From positions 124,001 through 188,000 of the forward strand of contig NZ_JAKNTW010000019.1 of the NCBI RefSeq assembly GCF_022213955.1: a stretch of 64,000 bases of DNA. Direction: 5' to 3'. Below, piece after piece: positions 36,379 through 44,797 of this stretch. The DNA is from Dolomitihabitans soli. Lineage in GTDB: Bacteria > Actinomycetota > Actinomycetes > Streptosporangiales > Streptosporangiaceae. The stretch's first letter is position 1. Every line of letters starts with the position of its first letter. The translations under genes and the position numbers were made by a program. Below the pieces are notes generated by a model. That model saw only the letters and a program-made list of their open reading frames with translations. It made no database searches and was not told where the DNA came from.

Positions 36379-36803
36379 GTCTTGCCTCCTCGTATGCCGA
36401 TGTGACGGTTGCGATGATTGTCGATCCGGCCATTAGCGCGTGGTTGGCGCGGTGTTGACACGCCTTCCCCGACCTTGACGCCCAGGATCCCCGGGTCGGC
36501 CAGCGGGTTGCGGGTCACGCCCTGCATGACGCCGCCGGCCAGCGCGAGCGCGGCGCCGATGACCATCGCGAGCAGGGTGCGCGGTATCCGCTTGGTGACC
36601 GCCGCCTGTTCGAGGGAGCCGTCCGCGGCGCCGAGGGCGGCCCAGACGTCGGACCAGGCGACGTCGCGCGAGCCCAGGGCGACGGACGCCACCATGAGCG
36701 CGGCCGGCACCATGACCGCGATGAGCAGCCACAGGACCCGGACGCTCGCCGGACGCCGCACGAGGGCGGCGTCCGGCGGGCGGTCGGTGCCGACCGACGT
36801 CAC
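36375..36803 (-). pseudogene. Truncated FecCD-type siderophore ABC permease
   Basis: The first ~110 residues match a FecCD iron-siderophore permease: [47 protein letters not shown] and [16 protein letters not shown]. Homology ends abruptly near 36476 and the frame reads on into unrelated sequence until 36375. About two thirds of the gene is missing. The GTG at 36803 overlaps the stop of the upstream binding-protein remnant (GTGA), the normal operon arrangement, so the pair was once part of a siderophore importer. Confidence 0.8.
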
Positions 36804-37057
36804 TTGACCTTGTCCGCGGCCTCGGCGAGCGCCTTGACGTAGTCCTCCAGCACCCACGAGATCGACAGGGGGGTCGGGTTCGCGGCGGTGCCCAGCGGCT
36901 TGGTGTCGGGCAGCAGGTACACCGAGTCGCGCTCGACGGCGGGGATCTTCGACAGCAGCGGGTCCTTGCGGAGCTTCTCGATCAGCTCCCACTGCGCGTC
37001 GGTCAGATCCGAGGGGTAACGATCAGGGGCATCCGGCCACCCTGACGCCGTCGGCAC
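36800..37057 (-). pseudogene. Chimera: IS5-type transposase start joined to siderophore-binding-protein tail
   Basis: This 85-codon frame is a fusion of two fragments. Codons 1 to about 26 end [13 protein letters not shown], the typical start of IS5-family transposases of actinomycetes. The rest ([40 protein letters not shown]) is the C-terminus of a FepB-like iron-siderophore-binding lipoprotein. The joint lies near 36979. It probably arose when an insertion sequence recombined into the binding-protein gene, after which most of the element was lost. No terminal inverted repeats were found. Confidence 0.75.
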
Positions 37058-37106
37058 CCATCGTCACGCCGCCACGCCGAACTGAATGATCTTCTCAAAC
37101 ACGCGC

Positions 37107-38714
37107 TTAGTCACTGAGCCGATCGGCGAGCTGTGCCAGGTAAAGGGACCTCGGCGCCAGGCCGGACTTGTTGGTCCCCTCCACGTAGCCGGCCTGGTGG
37201 TTGGTGTACCAGTTCTTCCCGGTGACGGCACCCGTAGTGCCGATGGCATAGTTCTGGGCGGTCGGCGGGGTCTGCACGCACACCTCCTTGCCGTTGCCGA
37301 CCGTGCAGTTCCACGCCACACTATTCACCGAGGACCAGCCGTGCGACTCACCCTGGTCGCCGCGGTTGAATAGGCCCAGGACCCAGGCCTTGTCGCTCTG
37401 GCTCGACAGTTCCTTGATGTTGTCGTACAGCAGGCCCTGGCTCCACTTTTGGTGGCCGCCGGACTCGGCGTAGCCGTTCTCGTTGGTCCCGTTGAGCCAT
37501 ACGTTTCCCGAGCAGGTGCTTGCTCCCGAGGCGCCGAAGGCGTGCCGTGCGTAGGTGGATACGAGGTCGCGGAAGAGGACCTGCTGGGCCCGGTAATCGG
37601 CGCAGAAATTGGTGCGCTTTCCCCCAATGATCCGCGAGCATGGGTAGCCGGCTTCTACCGATTGGACCGTTACCCGGGTGCTGCGCTGCACATAGACGCC
37701 GGATATGGAGAACTGCACTAGCTTGCATTCCTTGACCCAGGCGTCCTCGGCCCGGCTGACGATGATGCAGCTTTGCGGATGATCCTCGCTGTAGGTCGAC
37801 GGGTTTCCCATGTCGATGCGGAGGTTCTCGACGCCGACGTTGCGGACCAGCCCTGCCTGGTCCCAGACGTAGACGTAAGATTGGGACAGGGACCGCCGCA
37901 GATCGTTGAAGACGGGCGCATCGATGATGATGTCGTTGCCGACGATCTCCTTGATGCACCTGTTGTACATGATGGGCAACGTGCCAGGACTCCACGGGGC
38001 ATCGTTCTTGACGCCCCCGTCGTTGACCGCGTCGGTCCACTCCTGGGTGTGCGGATGGCAGATGATGATGTTGTTGCCCACCTTGAGGTTGGTCGTTGAG
38101 GCCAGGGTGAGCCGGCGCTGACCCGTCTCAACCAGGCTGGAGGTGACGCCGGTTGTGGTGCCGGGCACCCGCGTGTCCCATTCTCCAGAGGTACCGCCGA
38201 CCCAGAGAACCGTGCTCGCGTTCGCACCGGCGGTGCCGGTGATGACCGTGTTGGTCGACGGGTCGGCCCACCTGCCGGCTCCCCGCAGCACGACCCCGTC
38301 GCGCTTCATCTTGATCACGCCGCCGACGTTGTAATGACCGGCCTTGAGTAGCAGTGCCCCACGGAAGCCCTTGGAGTTGAGCGGCATCGCGCCGACCTCG
38401 TCGAGCGCGGCCTGGATGTGCGGGGTGTTGTCACCGCTGACCGGGCCGATCTCCTTGACGACGGGAACAGAGGGGATTGCCGCCTCGCCGTTGCGGTAGC
38501 CGGCCCAGCTGAAATCCGGGATCACTTTGCCCCGCGAATCCGCCTTGTAGACGAGCCGGCCGTCGCTACCCGGGTAGACGAGCTGGGAATGCCACGTGGC
38601 CGCGTGCGCGGCGTCGGGCGTCAGCACATCGTTGGCCAGGGACGCGGCCACTCCTGCGACTGCTGCGCTGCCCCCAAATCTCAGCAGGCTGCGTCGGGAC
38701 AAAGCTGGGGGCAC
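37107..38714 (-). CDS. Exported right-handed beta-helix protein, pectate lyase-like fold
   Basis: A 535-residue exported protein with a Tat signal (SRRSLLRFGGSAAVAGVAAS, cleavage near AHA-A). The mature part has the repeated short beta-strand pattern of parallel beta-helix carbohydrate-active proteins: FRGALLLKAGHYNVGG, DGVVLRGAGRWADPSTNTVI, RNVGVENLRIDM and VTVQSVEAGYP. The substrate, probably an acidic polysaccharide, cannot be told. The GTG at 38714 follows GGAGA by seven bases; a longer frame upstream is unlikely. Base composition is less GC-rich than in neighbouring genes, which hints at transfer. Confidence 0.75.
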   Translation of the reverse strand: MPPALSRRSLLRFGGSAAVAGVAASLANDVLTPDAAHAATWHSQLVYPGSDGRLVYKADSRGKVIPDFSWAGYRNGEAAIPSVPVVKEIGPVSGDNTPHIQAALDEVGAMPLNSKGFRGALLLKAGHYNVGGVIKMKRDGVVLRGAGRWADPSTNTVITGTAGANASTVLWVGGTSGEWDTRVPGTTTGVTSSLVETGQRRLTLASTTNLKVGNNIIICHPHTQEWTDAVNDGGVKNDAPWSPGTLPIMYNRCIKEIVGNDIIIDAPVFNDLRRSLSQSYVYVWDQAGLVRNVGVENLRIDMGNPSTYSEDHPQSCIIVSRAEDAWVKECKLVQFSISGVYVQRSTRVTVQSVEAGYPCSRIIGGKRTNFCADYRAQQVLFRDLVSTYARHAFGASGASTCSGNVWLNGTNENGYAESGGHQKWSQGLLYDNIKELSSQSDKAWVLGLFNRGDQGESHGWSSVNSVAWNCTVGNGKEVCVQTPPTAQNYAIGTTGAVTGKNWYTNHQAGYVEGTNKSGLAPRSLYLAQLADRLSD

Positions 38715-39101
38715 GATGAAATCTCCACAGGCTAGAGGGATTAATGAGCACGAGGGTAATGAGGAGGAGGCGACGGCAGCCGCCTCGGAATCGACGTACC
38801 AGACGTATTCGGTGCATACCACGTTCGGCACCGACCGCCATCCCCAAGCGCTCAGCAGCCACTATCGGACAAGGACCCTAGTGAGATGGGGTATGGCGGC
38901 GGTATGTTCTGATCCGCTGCGCGGGCCCCAGTCAGAGACGCCGGGGACCACGAGGGATACTGCCTGCCCACCATCGGATTCTTAAGCACCGCATCGACAG
39001 GTCGACGGCGCCCTTGAGAGGAACCGCTGGGGCGGCACCCCTGGCGTACGACTCGCAGGCGTGATCGCTGACCGCCGGGCTCGGAGGTCTCGACAGGCCA
39101 T
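38715..39101. other. Divergent intergenic region without a gene
   Basis: These 387 bases lie between the start of the beta-helix gene and the iron box of the FMN protein gene. They are less GC-rich than average near 38760-38900. No supported coding sequence, repeat or clear promoter for the beta-helix gene was found. Confidence 0.6.
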
Positions 39102-39124
39102 GTTGGTTAGGCTTACCTTATAAT
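39102..39124 (+). promoter_or_regulatory. DtxR/IdeR-type iron box fused to a perfect TATAAT -10 box
   Basis: The 19-mer GTTGGTTAGGCTTACCTTA at 39102-39120 matches the DtxR/IdeR box TWAGGTTAGSCTAACCTWA at 16 of 19 positions, with 12 of 13 in the core. TATAAT at 39119-39124 overlaps its end and is a perfect -10 box. The GTG start of the next gene is only seven bases past the -10 box. Iron-loaded DmdR/IdeR bound here would cover the promoter, so the gene should be induced under iron limitation. Confidence 0.8.
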
Positions 39125-39131
39125 TCGGTTG

Positions 39132-39761
39132 GTGAATCCTTCTGAGATCCGTACGGTGGCGACCGAGGCCGAGCTCCGGGAGATCGTGAAAGAGCCGCCG
39201 CAGACCATCTGGGACAAGGACATCGCCCGGATCGACGAGCACGCGCGCACGATCATCGCGCACTCGCCGTTCGTGCTGCTGGCGACCTCGAACGCGGACG
39301 GGATCTGCGACGTCTCGCCCCGTGGGGACCCGGCCGGGTCGGTGCTGGTCCTTGACGACCACCGGCTGGTGCTCGCCGACCGGCCCGGCAACCACCGGCT
39401 CGACAGTCTCCGCAACGTGCTGCGCAACCCCCACGCCGGGCTGCTGTTCATCGTGCCGGGGATGAACGAGACACTGCGGGTGAACGGGCGTGCGACGCTC
39501 GTGTCGGACGCGCCGTTCTTCGACGACCTGGTGGTCCAGGGCAAGCGGCCGCGGCTGGCAGTGCTCATCGACGTCGAAGAGCTGTACATGCACTGTGCGA
39601 AGGCGTTCCTGCGCTCGTCCCTGTGGAAGCCCGAGACCTGGCCGGACCGCAAGAGCCTGCCCACGCTCGGACGGATCGCCAAGGACCAGATGGGCATCAA
39701 GGTTCCCGCGAAGGTGATCGACGCAGGGCTCGCCCTGGACGCCAAGATGAACCAGTACTGA
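39132..39761 (+). CDS. PPOX-type FMN-dependent flavoprotein, iron-regulated, leaderless
   Basis: A 209-residue pyridoxamine 5'-phosphate oxidase-fold flavoprotein of the MSMEG_1061-like branch: FVLLATSNADGICDVSPRGD, LDDHRLVLADRPGNHRLDSL, NVLRNPHAGLLFIVPGMNET and RVNGRA. FMN-binding proteins of this fold include oxidases, heme-degrading enzymes and reductases of cofactor F420 or siderophores. The GTG at 39132 is placed at the expected transcription start (seven bases after TATAAT), so the message is probably leaderless; TTG at 39129 is the alternative. The iron box suggests a role in iron release from siderophore or heme, an inference. Confidence 0.85.
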   Translation: MNPSEIRTVATEAELREIVKEPPQTIWDKDIARIDEHARTIIAHSPFVLLATSNADGICDVSPRGDPAGSVLVLDDHRLVLADRPGNHRLDSLRNVLRNPHAGLLFIVPGMNETLRVNGRATLVSDAPFFDDLVVQGKRPRLAVLIDVEELYMHCAKAFLRSSLWKPETWPDRKSLPTLGRIAKDQMGIKVPAKVIDAGLALDAKMNQY

Positions 39762-39785
39762 CTTCCGACCACGCCCGCGCCCTGC

Positions 39786-40451
39786 CTAGAGATCGGCCGT
39801 GTAGCGGTGTGGGGCGTTCCATTCGGGAGGTAGGCAGGGAGTCTGCCACGAAGGGTCTGGTTCGAAGTTCGTCCAGCGGCCGTCGAAAGGAGGCAGGCCC
39901 TGCCGGGCGATATCCGCCAGGGCCCGACCGTGGCCTCGGATCCGTTCGGCGTGGGCCGGCGTGAAAAGGCCTTGGTCGACGACGGTCGCGAGTTCGTCCT
40001 CGTCCTTCCACTCGACGGTTCGGTCAGGAAATATCATGACGTCGAGGACGCGGTCGGCCGTGTCGACGCCGTACAGGGAGCCTGGGGTCTCCCAGCGAAC
40101 CTGGGGCGCCTCCAGGTTGCCGTACCACCCCCGGAAGGACCCGTCGTCGTGGAAGAACCATGAGACGGACCACTCCCGGCGGGCCGGGACGAAGCGGAGG
40201 ATGCCGGGACCTCGCCAGTGGCCGTGTTCCTGGACGACCGGCACGCCGAAACGCTTGTCGATCTGCACATCGCGCAGATCGCCGCCGTCTTCCGGCACCG
40301 ACCGGATCATCGGGGACCCAGGGGCGATCCACAGCGCCAGGCCCTCGGCCGAGTCGTCGACCACGGTGCCCACGTTGACGAAGCGGGCCCTGCCGCGCCG
40401 GCCGTACCGGTACAGCACGGTCGAGCCGGTCGGCCACCGGCGGTACTTCAC
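39786..40451 (-). CDS. DUF402 (FomD-like) protein
   Basis: A 221-residue protein of the DUF402 family, which includes the fosfomycin-pathway nucleotide phosphohydrolase FomD and nucleoside di/triphosphatases. Conserved stretches include GVPVVQEHGHWRGPGILRF, SLYGVDTADRVLDVMIFPDR and the acidic helix EWKDEDELATVVDQGLFT, with the metal-binding Asp/Glu pattern. The GTG at 40451 lies one base after the stop of the methyltransferase (TAG-C-GTG). It is the last gene of the long minus-strand operon. It may hydrolyse a nucleotide-linked intermediate of the operon, which is speculation. Confidence 0.8.
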   Translation of the reverse strand: MKYRRWPTGSTVLYRYGRRGRARFVNVGTVVDDSAEGLALWIAPGSPMIRSVPEDGGDLRDVQIDKRFGVPVVQEHGHWRGPGILRFVPARREWSVSWFFHDDGSFRGWYGNLEAPQVRWETPGSLYGVDTADRVLDVMIFPDRTVEWKDEDELATVVDQGLFTPAHAERIRGHGRALADIARQGLPPFDGRWTNFEPDPSWQTPCLPPEWNAPHRYTADL

Positions 40452-40452
40452 G

Positions 40453-41316
40453 CTAGTGCCTCGACTTGTGCAGAAGGTAGCCGATTCCCCACGGGCGGAT
40501 CACCAGTTCCATGGCGCTGTACCTTTCGACGGCGTCGGGCACGTTCGACGTTAGCGCCTGGGGCAGGGCGGGTTCCAAGGAAATCGAGTCGAGTGTCGGC
40601 ACCGCGGTTATGTCGAAGCCCGTCTTCCGAAAGAGATCGGCGGCCGCGGTGACGGAGTAGTGGTCGGCGAGCGGATTGATATAGCGGTCCATGAAGCGGG
40701 CTCTCCGCTCATCGGCTCGTGTCCAGCCGGGGTCGTCGCTCTTCCACGCCTCCAGTTCGCGTTCCTCGTCGTCGTGCAGGAGCCGGTAGATCGGGCGTGT
40801 CAGTTCGAGGACGGCCAGCTTCTCTTCCCGCGTGGCGTCAGGCGGGGTCAGCAGACGGAGGAGTTCGCGCAACTGGGCGATCTCCACCCTGCCGTGTTCG
40901 GAGTAGAGCCAGACGTAGGCCGTCATCTCCTTGGCGCTCGCCGTATGGATGTTCCGCAGAGCGCTCATCGGGTCCGCCATGTGGTGGAGGACGCCCTGGC
41001 AGAAGACGAAGTCGAAGGTGTCGTCGTGCTCCGGCACGGCGGCTTCGAGGTCGTGGACCCGGAAACTGATGTTGGGAATGTCCTTGTGTCTCTTGCGGGC
41101 CACCTCGATGGAGGCCGTCGATCTGTCTACGGCGACGATCGACGCGTCGGGGAACTGCCGCGCCAGTTGCCGGGACATGGCGCCCGTGCCACACCCGGCG
41201 TCGAGAATGGTGCGCGGCGCCAGCGGCGCGAAGAACTGCCGTAGCTCCCTCTCGTAGAGGCCGCCGTGGTTTCCGTGCATGGGGTAGGGGTTCTCAACAT
41301 AGAAGCTGGTCGTCAT
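40453..41316 (-). CDS. SAM-dependent methyltransferase
   Basis: A 287-residue class I methyltransferase. Motif I is ILDAGCGTGAMSRQLA, motif II VAVDRSTASIEVAR and the post-I acidic region VHDLEAAVPEHDDTFDFVFC, followed by QGVLHHM. The extended C-terminal half with RFMDRYINPLADHYSV is shared with methyltransferases that act on small molecules. The ATG at 41316 overlaps the MFS stop (ATGA), with AAGGG eight bases upstream. Its substrate is probably the product of the surrounding operon. Confidence 0.85.
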   Translation of the reverse strand: MTTSFYVENPYPMHGNHGGLYERELRQFFAPLAPRTILDAGCGTGAMSRQLARQFPDASIVAVDRSTASIEVARKRHKDIPNISFRVHDLEAAVPEHDDTFDFVFCQGVLHHMADPMSALRNIHTASAKEMTAYVWLYSEHGRVEIAQLRELLRLLTPPDATREEKLAVLELTRPIYRLLHDDEERELEAWKSDDPGWTRADERRARFMDRYINPLADHYSVTAAADLFRKTGFDITAVPTLDSISLEPALPQALTSNVPDAVERYSAMELVIRPWGIGYLLHKSRH

Positions 41317-42557
41317 CGGGGAAGCCCTTCGCGAGCGTGCACCTTGCGGGCCCATCCGAATATGCGGAACCCGCCGAAGAGAAAGAGGGCCAGTTGCATG
41401 GCGAAGGCCAGCGTGAACGCGGTGGCCGTCGGCAGGCCCCACTGCCGGCCGGATTGCAGGACCACGCCAACGGTGAGGATCACGAGCAGGGCGGCCACGT
41501 ACCCGCCGAGGTTCACCGTGGCGGCGGCCGTGGCCACCCGGGTCGAGGGATTGGAGGTGCGCGCGACGTCCATGCCGACCATGGTCGCCGGCCCGCACAG
41601 ACCCAGCGCGAGCACCAGGACCACCAGCAGCGCGGCGGGGGCCCTGTCCGGCCAGGCCAGCAAGGTCGTCCACACCACGGCCACCACCGCGATCACCGAG
41701 GCGTTCAGGTGTACCCGCAACCTGGGATAGCGCGACGCGAGCTGGCCGAAGACCGGGCCCATCGCCATGTTCGCCATGATCAGCAAGGTGAGCAGGCTGC
41801 TCGCCGAGCCGGTGCTCAGGCCCTGCGCTCTGGTCAGGTACGGAAATCCCCACAGGGTCGAGAACGACACGAAGGAGAAGGAGGAGGTGATGACCATCCA
41901 CATGCCCAACCGGGTGCCGGGCACCTGCCAGACGGTACGCAGCTCGCCACGTAGCTCGCGCAACGTCAGTCCGGCCTGACCCGCCTCCGCCGGATCCTTC
42001 GGCACCGCCGCGTACACCACGAGGGCGAGAACCGCCGTCGCGGCGCCGCTGCCCAGAAAGGTGGGGGTCCAGCCGATGCCGGTGAGTGCGAGCGACAGCG
42101 GCACGGTGCCGATCAGGCTTCCCGCCATGCCGATCACGGACACCAGTTGAACGAGCAAGGCCACCCGCTTCGGCGGGCACCACGCCACGATCAGGCGCAG
42201 CACACCCATGAACGTCAGCGCGTCCCCGCAACCCAGAACCCCCCTGGCGAGCACGCCCAGGGGAAAGCTCGTCACCAGGGCGAAGGCGATCTGTCCGCCG
42301 CCGACGAGCGCGATGGCCAGCAGGAGCGTACGGCGTGGCCCGAGCCGGTCAGCCGCCAGTCCAGCGGGCAACAGCAACACCGCGTAGGCCAGCAACTGGT
42401 ACACCGCCAGCAGCGACAGCGCGCCCGGGCCGATGCCGAACCTCTCCTCGGCCAGGTCGGCCGCCACGGCCAGGCTGGTTCGATGGAACATCGCAGCCGC
42501 GTAGACGACGGCGCCCAGGCTCCACATGGCCCATCCGCGCGTCATGCCCTTCGCCAC
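41313..42557 (-). CDS. MFS transporter, probable exporter
   Basis: A 414-residue major facilitator with about 12 transmembrane helices. The loop-2/3 motif is GLAADRLGPRRTLLL (motif A type), and the other end is FRIFGWARKVHAREGLPR. It probably exports the operon product or a drug. The start is uncertain: GTG at 42557 or ATG at 42545. A short frame of 18 codons, from 42598 to 42542, starts on the HAD stop (TGATG) and ends on the ATG at 42545 (ATGA), which may couple translation to that start. Confidence 0.85.
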   Translation of the reverse strand: MAKGMTRGWAMWSLGAVVYAAAMFHRTSLAVAADLAEERFGIGPGALSLLAVYQLLAYAVLLLPAGLAADRLGPRRTLLLAIALVGGGQIAFALVTSFPLGVLARGVLGCGDALTFMGVLRLIVAWCPPKRVALLVQLVSVIGMAGSLIGTVPLSLALTGIGWTPTFLGSGAATAVLALVVYAAVPKDPAEAGQAGLTLRELRGELRTVWQVPGTRLGMWMVITSSFSFVSFSTLWGFPYLTRAQGLSTGSASSLLTLLIMANMAMGPVFGQLASRYPRLRVHLNASVIAVVAVVWTTLLAWPDRAPAALLVVLVLALGLCGPATMVGMDVARTSNPSTRVATAAATVNLGGYVAALLVILTVGVVLQSGRQWGLPTATAFTLAFAMQLALFLFGGFRIFGWARKVHAREGLPR

Positions 42558-42597
42558 CGCTTGACGGAAGCGACCGTCAGCTCGGCTAAGGCGGCCA

Positions 42598-43233
42598 TCA
42601 GCGCGCGGCCCTCGGTGCGAGTTCCCGGTAGGGCCGCATGTCCACGGTCGTCATCCCGGCATTCCGGGCCGCTTCCATGCCGATGTCGGTGTCTTCCAGC
42701 ACCACGCAGGTAACCGGCGGCACCCGCAGGCGCCGCGCCGCGGCGAGGAACAGATCAGGCGCCGGCTTTCCGCGAGCCACGTCCTCACGGGTGACGATCG
42801 CGGCGAACAACTCCGCGAGCCCGTTCGCCCGCAGGAACGCGTTCGTGACGGGGCGGGTGCTTCCCGTGGCGACGGCTGACGGCAGCCGGCGATCGTGTGC
42901 CCATCTGGCCAGGGCCACGGTGGGGCCGATCGCCGGTGCCATCGCCGCCCGCTCGATCACGGCCTGCTCGCCGTACTCCTGAAACCGTTCGGGGGAGACG
43001 TTCTTCGGTAGCCGTCCGTGCTCGGTCAGCAGGCGCACCCAGTCGGTGAACGCGGTCCCCTCGGGAGGGCGGGGGACTCCATCGAGGTTCACTCCGTGTT
43101 CCGCGAGGATCGATGTCAGCGCGAGGCGATTGACCGATCGGGTGTCGATCAGTGTCCCGTCGAGGTCGAAGATCAGGCCGGTGATCTGGTCGGAAGGCAG
43201 GGGGAGTGGAAAGGGGACTGAGCCGGTTTCCAT
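42598..43233 (-). CDS. HAD-superfamily phosphatase
   Basis: A 211-residue HAD hydrolase of the beta-phosphoglucomutase/phosphatase-like subgroup. Motif I is GLIFDLDGTLIDT with the Asp nucleophile, motif II is VATGSTRP (Thr/Ser), motif III is ARGKPAPDLF (Lys) and motif IV is CVVLEDTDIGMEAARNAGM (acidic residues). The cap domain lies between motifs I and II. It would remove phosphate from a small molecule. It is 15 bases downstream of the MurB-like gene and part of the same operon. Confidence 0.88.
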   Translation of the reverse strand: METGSVPFPLPLPSDQITGLIFDLDGTLIDTRSVNRLALTSILAEHGVNLDGVPRPPEGTAFTDWVRLLTEHGRLPKNVSPERFQEYGEQAVIERAAMAPAIGPTVALARWAHDRRLPSAVATGSTRPVTNAFLRANGLAELFAAIVTREDVARGKPAPDLFLAAARRLRVPPVTCVVLEDTDIGMEAARNAGMTTVDMRPYRELAPRAAR

Positions 43234-43248
43234 GGAGAGGGGGTTCTC

Positions 43249-43785
43249 CTATCGCTCGAAAGGACCGACGAAGCGAGGTTCCGGCACCAGGGCGATCCCG
43301 AACGTCTGGCGGACCCGGTGCGCGATGGTCTTGGCGGCCAGATCGATGTCGGCCGCGGTGGTGCCGTCCTCGGCGACCAGAGCGAGCGTGTGCTTGCGCG
43401 AGATGCGCGCGGTGCCGAATCTCTGACCGCGCTCGAATCCGGCGTGTTCGATGAGCCAGCCCGCGCTCGTGCGCGTGCGGGACTCCGGGCCGGACAGCAC
43501 GGGAGGCTCGTGACCGGTAGCTGAGATCGCCCGCTGCGTGAACGGTTCCCAGGTGTGGGCGGGCACGACGGGATTGAGAAAGAAGGAGCCGGCTGATCGG
43601 CTCTCGGGGTCCGCGGAGATGACGACGTTACTGCCATGGCCCAGGATGAGAGGGGGTACGGTCGGCCCGCTGAGCGCGTATTCGGTGAAGTCCGCAACCT
43701 CACGGACCTCCAGTACTCGCCCAGCCGGCCCGCCGACGCCGAATGTGGTCAGGGGACCGAGTGGAATGCCCGTGGAGGTGCTCAT
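43249..43785 (-). CDS. Half-size MurB-like FAD protein
   Basis: This 178-residue protein has the start and end of UDP-N-acetylenolpyruvoylglucosamine reductase but lacks its middle. The N-terminus has the FAD-binding pattern PLGPLTTFGVGGPAGRVLEV and ILGHGSNVVIS. It passes directly to the C-terminal substrate-domain pattern SAGSFFLNPVVP and AGWLIEHAGFERG, ending LVPEPRFVGPF. Normal MurB is about 300-350 residues. The joint is in frame near the Asp-Pro-Glu-Ser segment, so this is either a clean internal deletion or a genuine minimal form. The ATG overlaps the serine hydrolase stop (ATGA). It might be a specialised reductase or a non-catalytic remnant. Confidence 0.75.
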   Translation of the reverse strand: MSTSTGIPLGPLTTFGVGGPAGRVLEVREVADFTEYALSGPTVPPLILGHGSNVVISADPESRSAGSFFLNPVVPAHTWEPFTQRAISATGHEPPVLSGPESRTRTSAGWLIEHAGFERGQRFGTARISRKHTLALVAEDGTTAADIDLAAKTIAHRVRQTFGIALVPEPRFVGPFER

Positions 43786-44792
43786 AACTCGGCCAGCGCT
43801 CGGATGCCGGCGCGCAGCGCGGAAAGTCCTCGGCGTTCCCTGGAGTTGTGCACGGCGTTCGACAGCAGCACGGCGTAGGCCGGTCGGTGCTGGAAGACGA
43901 ACAGGCTTCCGCCCGTGAATCCGTGGTGGTACATCGTTCTTCCGTCTTCGGACAGCAGCCAGGCCAGCCCTCGATGCTCGCCGCCGCCGCCGGCGTGCAC
44001 GCGCGTGCTCTCCCGCACATAGCGGTCGAAGCCCTCGTCCCATCGGCGGTTGAGAATTCGCTGACAGAACGTGGCCAGATCGCGTGCGGTGGAGAACACT
44101 CCGGCATGCCCGGCGACACCGCCCATGTGACCCGCGTTCTCATCGTGGACGACCCCCCACAGGGGACGCGTGCCGCGAAGCTTCATCTCGGTCGGCGCCA
44201 CCGTCGGCGAGGCCGGCAGCGGACCGTAACCGGTGTCCTCCATCGACCACGGCCGCCAAACCCGCTCCGTGACCAGAAGGTCGAGAGGGCGCTTGAACGT
44301 TCGCTCCAGAAGAAGCCCCAACAGAATGAAACCGCGATTGATGTAACGGTAGGAGGTCCCCGGGGGGCTCTCCAGCGGTTCCGACAGCAGAAGCGTCGCC
44401 AGCTCCTGCTCTGTGCCGATGTACCGGTCGAAACGGGTCGCCGGCATGAGACCGCTGGTGTGCGACAGGATCTGCCGGACGGTGACGCCGGAACCCGGCA
44501 GGGAAGGCTCGTCGAAATACGTGCCGACCGGCTCGTCGAGGTCGATCTCGTCCGTTTGTCCCACGGCCGCCCAGGTGGCGACGATTTTCGTCAGCGACGC
44601 TATGTCGAACCGCACGATTTCCGAGGGGGGCAGATCGACCCAGCCGGGGGCAATGGCGCCGCGCGTTATGGTCCGCGATTCTCCGGCGGCGCCCATGGTC
44701 ACGACGGCGCCGGGTGTCCCCCCGTTTGCGACGAACTCGTCGAGCCGGGGCCCGATCGCTGCCGCAGCCTTGTCAAGCCAGTCACCGGTCAT
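43782..44792 (-). CDS. Serine hydrolase, class C beta-lactamase/CubicO family (cytoplasmic)
   Basis: A 336-residue SxxK hydrolase without a signal peptide. The nucleophile motif is DIASLTKIVATW, the YxN motif is SYRYINRGFILLG, and HHGFTGG near the C-terminus takes the place of KTG. Most relatives cleave amide or ester bonds or act as transpeptidase-like enzymes. Lack of a signal and its position between MurA- and MurB-like genes suggest a biosynthetic or modifying role inside the cell (inference). The ATG at 44792 lies five bases after the MurA-like stop. Confidence 0.88.
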   Translation of the reverse strand: MTGDWLDKAAAAIGPRLDEFVANGGTPGAVVTMGAAGESRTITRGAIAPGWVDLPPSEIVRFDIASLTKIVATWAAVGQTDEIDLDEPVGTYFDEPSLPGSGVTVRQILSHTSGLMPATRFDRYIGTEQELATLLLSEPLESPPGTSYRYINRGFILLGLLLERTFKRPLDLLVTERVWRPWSMEDTGYGPLPASPTVAPTEMKLRGTRPLWGVVHDENAGHMGGVAGHAGVFSTARDLATFCQRILNRRWDEGFDRYVRESTRVHAGGGGEHRGLAWLLSEDGRTMYHHGFTGGSLFVFQHRPAYAVLLSNAVHNSRERRGLSALRAGIRALAEL

Positions 44793-44797
44793 ACACG

